Assembly (NCBI GenBank): GCA_946627685.1
Contig: CAMOVV010000111.1
Coordinates: 1 to 5,218 of the forward strand
DNA length: 5,218 bases
From: an uncultured Bacteroidales bacterium
GTDB taxonomy: Bacteria > Bacteroidota > Bacteroidia > Bacteroidales > UBA932
Reading direction: 5' to 3'
Shown here: positions 1 through 4,765 of the stretch, one piece after another
How positions within the stretch are numbered: the stretch's first letter is position 1
How the letters are laid out: the number at the start of each line of letters is the position of its first letter
Program-made: the position numbers and the translations under genes
Notes under the pieces: generated by a model
What the model was told of the DNA's origin: nothing
Databases searched by the model: none
What the model saw: the letters and a program-made list of their open reading frames with translations, nothing else

Positions 1-609
1 GAGAATTTCAACGCGGCATCGGCCCGCATCCGCATCCAGGGAAGGAACGTCCACCCGGGAAACGCCAAGGGAAAGATGAAAAACGCCATCCTCATCGCCA
101 TGGAGTTCAACAGCCTTCTCCCGGTGGACCAGAGGCCCGAATACACCCAGGGGTACGAAGGTTTCAACCACGTCATTTCCTTCAAGGGTTCGGTGGAAGA
201 AGCGGATATCGCATATATCATCCGCGACCACGACAGGGAAAAGTTTGAGAAGAAGAAGGCCTTCATCCTCGCCTGCGTCGATTTCATAAACGGGAAATAC
301 GGCCCCGGAACGGCCACGGCCGTCGTCAAGGACCAGTATTACAACATGAAAGAGCAGGTGGAACCTCACATGCATGTGGTGGAAAAAGCCATGAAAGCCA
401 TGGAGATGGCCGGAATCAAACCGATAATCCAGCCCATCCGCGGCGGCACCGACGGGGCCAACCTCAGTTTCAAGGGACTGCCCTGCCCGAACATCTTCGC
501 CGGGGGGCTGAACTTCCACGGCAAGATGGAGTATGTTCCCCTCGAAAGCATCGAAAAGGCCTCCGAAGTCATCCTGAACATCATAGGCTTGTACGCTGAA
601 GGAAGGTAA
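1..609 (+). CDS. pepT: Peptidase T (tripeptide aminopeptidase), C-terminal half, 5' end outside window
   Basis: Cytosolic zinc aminopeptidase of the M20 family that removes the N-terminal residue from tripeptides. The reading frame is open from base 1, so the ATG at 76 is internal and not the start. The 202 visible residues correspond to roughly the second half of the ~408-residue enterobacterial enzyme. Visible landmarks (numbered from the first visible residue) are NVHPG at 16-20 in the lid/dimerisation domain, GYEGF at 51-55, YIIRDHDR at 72-79, the RGGTDGA block at 147-153, PCPN at 161-164, and NFHGK at 171-175. The His173 of NFHGK aligns with the C-terminal zinc ligand of the family. The other metal ligands lie upstream, outside the window. 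The stop is TAA. There is no hairpin terminator before the next promoter, only a few bases downstream. Family assignment is very secure from the near-continuous similarity; substrate range is inferred from the family. Confidence 0.95.
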   Translation, partial: ENFNAASARIRIQGRNVHPGNAKGKMKNAILIAMEFNSLLPVDQRPEYTQGYEGFNHVISFKGSVEEADIAYIIRDHDREKFEKKKAFILACVDFINGKYGPGTATAVVKDQYYNMKEQVEPHMHVVEKAMKAMEMAGIKPIIQPIRGGTDGANLSFKGLPCPNIFAGGLNFHGKMEYVPLESIEKASEVILNIIGLYAEGR

Positions 610-613
610 AGCC

Positions 614-644
614 TTGACAATTCCAGCGGTTTTTAGTATATTTA
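614..644 (+). promoter_or_regulatory. Bacteroidota-type housekeeping promoter for the transketolase operon
   Basis: TTGACA at 614-619 and TATATTTA at 637-644 are separated so that 20 bases lie between the TTG and the TA. The second element matches the Bacteroidota -7 consensus TAnnTTTG except for its last base, and the first matches the TTTG/TTG -33 element at the expected distance. Transcription would begin about 648-652, giving a leader of about 35 nt. That leader becomes A-rich just before the ATG at 687 and has no Shine-Dalgarno site, as is common in this phylum. The promoter starts within five bases of the pepT stop codon, so pepT and the transketolase genes are likely separate units or connected only by readthrough. 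Assigned by motif only. Confidence 0.7.
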
Positions 645-686
645 CGCACCTTTTTCAGGCACTAAAAATTATCAATAACAATAAAA

Positions 687-1532
687 ATGGCTGATACAGA
701 GCAATTGAAGAAGATAGCCTCCCAGGTCAGGAGGGATATCATCCGTATGGTTACGGCCGCAAAATCCGGCCATCCGGGAGGGTCGATGTCCTCGACGGAC
801 ATCATGACCGCCCTTTATTTCAACGTCATGAAACAGGACCCTGCGACATGGACCCGCAGCGGCAAGGGACAGGACATGTTCATCCTCTCCGCCGGGCATC
901 TCGCCCCCGTCCTCTATTCCGTGCTTGCCCGCTCGGGCTACTTCCCCATCGAGGAGATGGGCACCCTCCGCAAGTTCGGCTCCCGTCTCCAGGGACACCC
1001 TTCCATAGAGAGGGGACTTCCCGGAGTGTTCCAGGCTGCCGGCTCCCTCGGACAGGGGCTTTCGGTGGCCATCGGCGCCGCCCTCGCCAAGAAACTGGAC
1101 AAGGAAGACAACTTCGTCTATGTCCTCTGCGGCGACGGTGAGACCGAAGAAGGCCAGATTTGGGAGGCGGCGATGTTCGCTCCCCATCACGGAGTGGACA
1201 ACCTCATCGCCATGACCGACTGGAACGGGCAGCAGATTGACGGCACCGTGGAGAATGTGGCGGGAACAGGAGACCTGGAGGCCAAATGGAAGGCTTTCGG
1301 ATGGAATGTAATCGTGGCGGACGGCCACGACATGGACGCCATACTCAAGGCTTTCGCCCAGGCAAAGGCCAACAAGGGCACCGGCGCTCCCACGATGATT
1401 CTCTTCAAATCCGACATGGGCCACGGCGTGGACTTCATGGCAGGCACCCACAAATGGCACGGCAAGGCTCCGAGCCCCGCAGAGTGCGAAGACGCCCTCA
1501 AGCAGCTCGAAGAAACGCTTGGAGATTATTAA
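687..1532 (+). CDS. tkt: Transketolase, N-terminal (thiamine-diphosphate pyrophosphate-binding) subunit
   Basis: N-terminal half of a split transketolase, 281 aa. Together with the next gene it should transfer two-carbon ketol units between sugar phosphates in the non-oxidative pentose phosphate pathway, in the cytoplasm. Landmarks are SGHPGGSMS at 27-35 and SAGH at 68-71 (conserved active-site histidines), LQGHPS at 101-106, and GSLGQGLSVAIGAA at 119-132. The thiamine-diphosphate motif begins with GDG at 149-151, continues as ETEEGQIWEA, and ends at Asn180 of DWN, which is expected to bind the metal. THKWHG at 254-259 matches a further conserved histidine region. The protein ends where full-length enzymes have the linker to the pyrimidine-binding domain. 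The ATG at 687 follows an A-rich leader without a Shine-Dalgarno site and gives a normal N-terminus. 1-Deoxyxylulose-5-phosphate synthase is related, but the overall sequence fits transketolase better. Confidence 0.95.
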   Translation: MADTEQLKKIASQVRRDIIRMVTAAKSGHPGGSMSSTDIMTALYFNVMKQDPATWTRSGKGQDMFILSAGHLAPVLYSVLARSGYFPIEEMGTLRKFGSRLQGHPSIERGLPGVFQAAGSLGQGLSVAIGAALAKKLDKEDNFVYVLCGDGETEEGQIWEAAMFAPHHGVDNLIAMTDWNGQQIDGTVENVAGTGDLEAKWKAFGWNVIVADGHDMDAILKAFAQAKANKGTGAPTMILFKSDMGHGVDFMAGTHKWHGKAPSPAECEDALKQLEETLGDY

Positions 1533-1534
1533 TC

Positions 1535-1540
1535 AGGAGG
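1535..1540 (+). promoter_or_regulatory. Perfect Shine-Dalgarno site that sets the start of the transketolase C-terminal subunit
   Basis: AGGAGG lies 8 bases upstream of the ATG at 1549, in the 16-bp gap after the N-subunit stop codon. It favours 1549 over the in-frame ATG at 1519, which would overlap the previous gene by 14 bases and add ten residues that are not typical of the family. It is the only strong Shine-Dalgarno site seen ahead of a gene in this window. Confidence 0.8.
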
Positions 1541-1548
1541 ACACAATT

Positions 1549-2502
1549 ATGAAAAAATACATCGATACAGGAAAGAAAGACACCCGGAGCGGATTCGGAG
1601 CAGGTCTTCTTGAAGCCGGGAAAGCCGACGAAAGGGTAATGGCCCTCACCGCCGACCTCAAAGGTTCCCTGAAAATGGGAGATTTCGCAGCCGCCTTCCC
1701 CGAAAGGTTCGTCCAGTGCGGTATCGCCGAGGCCAACATGGTCGGCGTCGCATCGGGACTCGCCCTCACCGGAAAGATTCCCTTCATAGGCTCATTCGCC
1801 GAGTTCGTCACAGGAAGGGTCTATGACCAGATTCGCCAGGAGGTTTCCTACGGACACACGAATGTTAAAATCGCCTCCTCCCATGCCGGCATCACCCTCG
1901 GCGAAGACGGCGCCACCCACCAGACCATGGAAGATATCGCCCTTATGAGGGCACTTCCCGGAATGGTGGTCATCAACCCCTGCGACTACAACCAGACGAA
2001 GAACGCCACGATTGCGGCAGCGAAGATGGACGGAGCCGTGTATCTTCGTTTCGGCCGTCCTTCCGTTCCCAACTTCACCCCCGAAAACGAGCCCTTCGAA
2101 ATCGGAAAGGCCTATGTCCTCAACGAAGGAAAGGATGTGACCATCTTCGCCACCGGCCATACGGTGTGGGAGGCCCTTCTTGCAGCGGAAGAGCTTGAAT
2201 CTGAAGGGATTTGCGCCGAAGTCATCAACATCGCCACCATCAAGCCCCTGGACGAGAAAGCCGTCGTGGCTTCCGCCCTCAAAACAAGGGCCGTCGTCGT
2301 GGCAGAAGAGCACAACTCGGCCGGCGGCCTTGGCGAGCTCATCGCCGGAGTTCTCGCCCAGCGCATCCCCGTTCCCATGGAGTTCGTGAACGGAGCCGAC
2401 AAGTTCGGCCAGAGCGGAAGCCCCGCCGAACTGATGGCCGCCTACGGTCTCGACGCCCCTCATATCGCTCAGGCCGCTCAGAAGGTTATTTCACGAAAAT
2501 AG
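1549..2502 (+). CDS. tkt: Transketolase, C-terminal (pyrimidine-binding plus C-terminal domain) subunit
   Basis: Partner of the preceding gene, 317 aa, supplying the pyrimidine-binding domain (about 1-175) and the transketolase C-terminal domain (about 185-317). Arg13 in DTRSGFG matches the phosphate-binding arginine near the domain boundary of full-length enzymes. Glu61 in GIAEANM is the expected glutamate that activates thiamine diphosphate. SHAGITLGEDGATHQ at 111-125 carries the conserved His112, Asp120 and His124, equivalent to E. coli H461, D469 and H473 by alignment from memory. RQEVSYGHTNVKI and LPGMVVINPCD are typical of the small-subunit family. The C-domain has the usual VVVAEEHNSAGGLGELI segment at 249-265. 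The start at 1549 is chosen on the Shine-Dalgarno site. The gene is followed at once by a sigma factor gene, with no terminator between them, so the two are probably co-transcribed. Confidence 0.95.
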   Translation: MKKYIDTGKKDTRSGFGAGLLEAGKADERVMALTADLKGSLKMGDFAAAFPERFVQCGIAEANMVGVASGLALTGKIPFIGSFAEFVTGRVYDQIRQEVSYGHTNVKIASSHAGITLGEDGATHQTMEDIALMRALPGMVVINPCDYNQTKNATIAAAKMDGAVYLRFGRPSVPNFTPENEPFEIGKAYVLNEGKDVTIFATGHTVWEALLAAEELESEGICAEVINIATIKPLDEKAVVASALKTRAVVVAEEHNSAGGLGELIAGVLAQRIPVPMEFVNGADKFGQSGSPAELMAAYGLDAPHIAQAAQKVISRK

Positions 2503-2503
2503 C

Positions 2504-3037
2504 TTGGACGACAGGGAGATACTCGACCTCTGGCGAAGCGGACGCCGGGAAGAAGCCTTCAGTGCCATTGTCCGGCAATACAGTGAAAGGCTCTACTGGC
2601 ATGTCCGTTCCCTGACAGGGTCCCACGAGGACACGGACGATCTCCTGCAGGATATTTTCATAAAGATTTGGGGAGCCCTCCCGAAATTCCGGGGGGACTC
2701 CAATCTTTTTACCTGGATTTGGCGAATCGCCACCAACGAAACCCTCAACCATCTGGACCGCAGGGACAGGCATCCGCAGGAAGGGATAAGCCCCCTGATG
2801 GAAGAGAAAATCGACGGAGACCCCTGGTTCAACGGCACCGCCGCCCAGAGGGAGCTGTCGAAGGCCATCGCTTCCCTGCCCGTCAAACAGAGGATGGTCT
2901 TCCAGATGAGATACTACGAAGAGATGACCTACGAGGAAATTTCCCAGGTGCTGGGAACCTCCGTGGGCGGCCTGAAGGCCTCATACCACATTGCGTACGA
3001 AAAAATCAAAGACTTTCTGGAAAAAGCCCTCGGCTGA
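2504..3037 (+). CDS. ECF-type RNA polymerase sigma factor
   Basis: Sigma-70 family protein of 177 aa with only regions 2 and 4, the extracytoplasmic-function layout. Region 2 covers about 19-88. Its 2.2 core is DTDDLLQDIFIKIW (43-56), and FRGDSNLFTWIWRIATNETLNHL (62-84) carries 2.3/2.4 for melting and -10 contact. Region 4 covers about 114-175, with a helix-turn-helix in MTYEEISQVLGTSVGGLKASYHIAYEKI (141-168) for -35 contact. The sequence resembles Bacteroidota ECF factors of the kind encoded beside LTxxQ/Spy-like sensors. The start is TTG at 2504, one base after the transketolase stop. An in-frame stop at 2432-2434 and the lack of any ATG, GTG or TTG between it and 2504 make this the only reasonable start, and it places region 2 at the usual distance. 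No Shine-Dalgarno site is present at a useful distance, so translational coupling to the upstream gene is likely. The target promoters and signal are not known from sequence. Confidence 0.93.
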   Translation: MDDREILDLWRSGRREEAFSAIVRQYSERLYWHVRSLTGSHEDTDDLLQDIFIKIWGALPKFRGDSNLFTWIWRIATNETLNHLDRRDRHPQEGISPLMEEKIDGDPWFNGTAAQRELSKAIASLPVKQRMVFQMRYYEEMTYEEISQVLGTSVGGLKASYHIAYEKIKDFLEKALG

Positions 3038-3043
3038 AAATTA

Positions 3044-3069
3044 AACCTTTTAAGAAAATCATTGTCTAA
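3044..3069 (+). promoter_or_regulatory. Putative ECF sigma-dependent promoter for the two downstream genes
   Basis: AACC at 3044-3047 (within AAACCTTTT) is followed by a 16-base spacer and GTCTAA at 3064-3069. An AAC-type -35 with a TCTAA/TCTGA-type -10 at this spacing is the classical ECF promoter layout, as in E. coli RpoE promoters. The gap it fills is only 40 bp, just after the sigma gene and before the membrane protein gene. Transcription would start about 3075-3079, at or next to the ATG at 3078, giving an almost leaderless mRNA. Recognition by the sigma factor encoded immediately upstream is inferred from position and motif class. Confidence 0.6.
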
Positions 3070-3077
3070 AAACTGTC

Positions 3078-3485
3078 ATGAGCAAGAACACCAGTCCATA
3101 CAGCGTACCTGAAGGGTATTTCGAAGGCCTGAAATCCCGGCTGGAAAGGATTCCGGCGGAGCATCCCCTGCCGAGGGAGCGACGCTTCCCCATCCTTTGG
3201 ACAAGGATCCGTCCATACGTTGCCATGGCGGCATGCCTGGCCTTGCTCCTGGCCGCCGGAGCCTTCTTCTTGGACAGAAAGGCTGGCTTGGATGGGACGG
3301 ACGGTATCAGCATCTACGAGCAGATGATGTATTCCGACATGATTCCCGACACAGATCCTTTCCTCGTGTTCGGCGCCCCTTCGGACGAGGAAGATTCCTT
3401 TGAGATTTCCGACGAAGACATTATGGATTACCTGATTTCCAGCGGGGCTTCCGCCGAGTTGGTGGCCTACGCCGGAGACCTATAA
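3078..3485 (+). CDS. Single-pass membrane protein beside ECF sigma factor; candidate anti-sigma or regulator, family unassigned
   Basis: A 135-aa protein with one clear membrane span at about 46-65 (RPYVAMAACLALLLAAGAFF region). Basic residues just before it (RERR at 33-36, R43, R45) predict an N-terminus in the cytoplasm. The cytoplasmic part of about 45 residues begins with SPYSVPEGYFEGLKSRL, a VPEGYFE-type start common in small Bacteroidota proteins encoded after ECF sigma genes. No HxxxCxxC zinc motif of the ZAS anti-sigma class is present. The periplasmic part (66-135) is strongly acidic, with 18 Asp/Glu against 2 Arg/Lys, and ends in a DEDIMDYLISSGASAELVAY segment that looks helical. 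Size, topology and position between a sigma factor and a periplasmic sensor-like protein suggest a membrane regulator that could hold the sigma factor, but no known anti-sigma domain is recognised. ATG 3078 is the only start before the membrane segment. Confidence 0.8.
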   Translation: MSKNTSPYSVPEGYFEGLKSRLERIPAEHPLPRERRFPILWTRIRPYVAMAACLALLLAAGAFFLDRKAGLDGTDGISIYEQMMYSDMIPDTDPFLVFGAPSDEEDSFEISDEDIMDYLISSGASAELVAYAGDL

Positions 3486-3497
3486 AAATTAAGCGCA

Positions 3498-4040
3498 ATG
3501 AAAAAGAAAATTCTGCTTATAATCGTGGCGTCCCTCGCCTTCGCAGCGGCGTCCCCGGCCCAGGAAAAGGGTTCCAGGACGGACTGGCATGAGAGGATGA
3601 AAGCCCAGAAAATAGCTTTCCTCACAGACCGCATCGAACTCACGAGCGACGAGGCCACCGTGTTCTGGCCTGTTTACAACAGGGCGGAAAATGAGAAAAA
3701 GGCCTCTTTCAAAGAGATATTAGATAGCTACATGGCTCTGAACCAGGCCTTGAAAGACGGAAAAGGGGACTCTGAAATAAAGAGCCTCTTGAACAAATAC
3801 TTCGAGGCAAAGGCCAAAAACGACGCCATAGACCGCACCTACATGGATGAATACCTGAAAGTCCTGCCGGCGGCCAAGGTGGCCAAACTTTATCTCGGAG
3901 AGGAGCAGTTCAGGAGGAAACAGATAAGCGACCTTGGCGTAAAGTATCATTCCGGAAACGGGGCTCCCCGCGGAGGGAAACCCGGAGGAAGACAGCAAAG
4001 GGACGGCCAGGGTGAAAACAAGACAAAAGAGAGCCGATAA
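3498..4040 (+). CDS. Secreted helical Spy/CpxP-like (LTxxQ-type) protein, 'sensor of ECF-type sigma factor' family
   Basis: A 180-aa exported protein. Residues 1-22 form a Sec signal peptide: MKKK, a hydrophobic run to about 18, and a likely signal peptidase I site near ASPA-QE. There is no lipobox cysteine. The mature protein is rich in charged helices. KIAFLTDRIELTSDEATVFWPVYNRAENEKK (38-68) is the recognisable core, a Bacteroidota version of the LTxxQ repeat in which LTSDEATVFWPVY replaces the LTPEQ form. A second helical block spans about 92-140. Residues about 150-180 are a low-complexity Gly/Arg/Gln/Lys tail, basic and probably disordered. By family it may be a periplasmic chaperone or stress sensor like Spy and CpxP, or feed a signal to the upstream membrane protein; this role is inferred. 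The gene starts 12 bp after the previous stop, without a Shine-Dalgarno site, and should be in the same transcript. Confidence 0.85.
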   Translation: MKKKILLIIVASLAFAAASPAQEKGSRTDWHERMKAQKIAFLTDRIELTSDEATVFWPVYNRAENEKKASFKEILDSYMALNQALKDGKGDSEIKSLLNKYFEAKAKNDAIDRTYMDEYLKVLPAAKVAKLYLGEEQFRRKQISDLGVKYHSGNGAPRGGKPGGRQQRDGQGENKTKESR

Positions 4041-4049
4041 TTCAACTGC

Positions 4050-4763
4050 CTACAAATAGAAATTCTTCGTGAGGGAAGCGTACTGCAAGGTGCGCTTCCC
4101 TTTTTCCATAAGGGTCAGGACATCTTCCCCGACGGGGGCGGCAGCCGTAAAGCCAAACGAGGCCACCACCCTGGAAGGAGGCTTTGACACCGTGGTTTTA
4201 ACCCTCAGCAGGCTTCGCGTCACAAATCCGGCGGCCCCGGCATACCGCAATATCCCGTCTTCGCGGGAGGCGGGAAAAATCATCGAGAGGCTCCCTTCGG
4301 GAGAAAGGTTCGCCGCGGCAAAATCGATAAGGGAAAAACACGATAGTTCCCCTTCGTGCCGGGCCAGGGCCGAGCGGGAGTCAGAATTGGGAAGGGAAGA
4401 ATCGAAAAAAGGAGGATTGGAAACGATAAGGTCGAAGGGCTCAGAAGGGCGGAATCCTGAAAGGGAGACGCATACGGATTCCAGATGCGCGCTCCACGGA
4501 GAGCGTCTGAAATTCTCCCCGGCCTCCACCGCTGCGATGCCGTCAACGTCTATGCCCGTGATAAAATAATCCCCCGCTCCCGCCTCCTCAAGCCTCTGCG
4601 CGGCCATAAGGGCGACGGTTCCCGTACCGGTACCCACGTCCAGAACCCTGCGGACATCCTTGTGGAGAGGGACGCACGCTCCGAGGACGACGCCGTCAGT
4701 GTTGACTTTCATCGCCGAAGCCTCGTTGACTACTTCGAATCTTTTGAAACGGAAAACGCCCAT
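4050..4763 (-). CDS. trmN6: tRNA1(Val) (adenine(37)-N6)-methyltransferase, TrmN6/YfiC family
   Basis: A 237-aa SAM-dependent methyltransferase expected to place an N6-methyl group on A37, next to the anticodon, of tRNA1(Val). It begins with the family's characteristic FRFKRFEVVNEASAMKVNTDGVVLG (4-28). The SAM-binding motif I is LDVGTGTG at 41-48, with an acidic residue after the second strand in GIDVD (70-74), the NFRRSPW segment at 84-90, and the catalytic NPPF of N6-adenine methyltransferases at 116-119. ARHEGELS (134-141) and the C-terminal LTKNFYL are also typical. The frame extends upstream to an ATG at 4838, but those 25 residues overlap the upstream ATPase gene and do not resemble the family. 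The ATG at 4761-4763 overlaps the upstream stop as TGATG, so it is preferred. It converges with the + strand gene, with a 9-bp gap between the two stops. The exact tRNA target is inferred from the family. Confidence 0.92.
   Translation of the reverse strand: MGVFRFKRFEVVNEASAMKVNTDGVVLGACVPLHKDVRRVLDVGTGTGTVALMAAQRLEEAGAGDYFITGIDVDGIAAVEAGENFRRSPWSAHLESVCVSLSGFRPSEPFDLIVSNPPFFDSSLPNSDSRSALARHEGELSCFSLIDFAAANLSPEGSLSMIFPASREDGILRYAGAAGFVTRSLLRVKTTVSKPPSRVVASFGFTAAAPVGEDVLTLMEKGKRTLQYASLTKNFYL
4073..4105 (+). terminator. Rho-independent terminator of the sigma/sensor operon, inside the convergent gene
   Basis: GGGAAGCGTACT (4073-4084), a GCAA tetraloop (4085-4088) and GGTGCGCTTCCC (4089-4100) form a 12-bp stem with two G-T wobbles, followed at once by TTTTT (4101-4105). 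The T-run is on the + strand, so it ends transcripts from the 3498-4040 gene. The - strand has no T-run after the hairpin. The whole element is within the last codons of the convergent methyltransferase gene. Confidence 0.8.
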
Positions 4764-4765
4764 CA
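4761..4765 (-). promoter_or_regulatory. TGATG stop/start overlap coupling the ABC ATPase and methyltransferase genes
   Basis: On the - strand, TGA (4765-4763) ends the ABC ATPase gene and ATG (4763-4761) begins the methyltransferase gene, sharing one base. No Shine-Dalgarno site is seen close by, so re-initiation by terminating ribosomes is the likely mode. This fixes the methyltransferase start and shows that the two genes are one operon. Confidence 0.8.

Noticed and set aside
76..609. Peptidase T as a short stand-alone 177-residue protein starting at the ATG at 76
   Set aside because: The frame is open and matches peptidase T all the way to base 1, so the gene is cut by the window edge and not truncated.
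672..1460. Long antisense open frame (262 codons) opposite the transketolase N-subunit
   Set aside because: It mirrors the codon pattern of a well-supported gene, resembles no known protein, is rich in His and Gly as such shadows are, and has no start signal.
1519..1548. Upstream ATG for the transketolase C-subunit
   Set aside because: It overlaps the preceding gene, and a perfect Shine-Dalgarno site points to the ATG at 1549.
1792..2463. Antisense open frame of 223 codons opposite the transketolase C-subunit
   Set aside because: Shadow of a conserved gene on the other strand, without family similarity or initiation signals.
4290..4302. Small CTCCC/GGGAG hairpin inside the methyltransferase gene
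   Set aside because: Only a 5-bp stem, no T-run on either strand, and fully within coding sequence.
4069..4569. + strand open frame of 166 codons over the methyltransferase
   Set aside because: The - strand frame carries every TrmN6 motif. The + frame is low in recognisable content and starts at the terminator hairpin.
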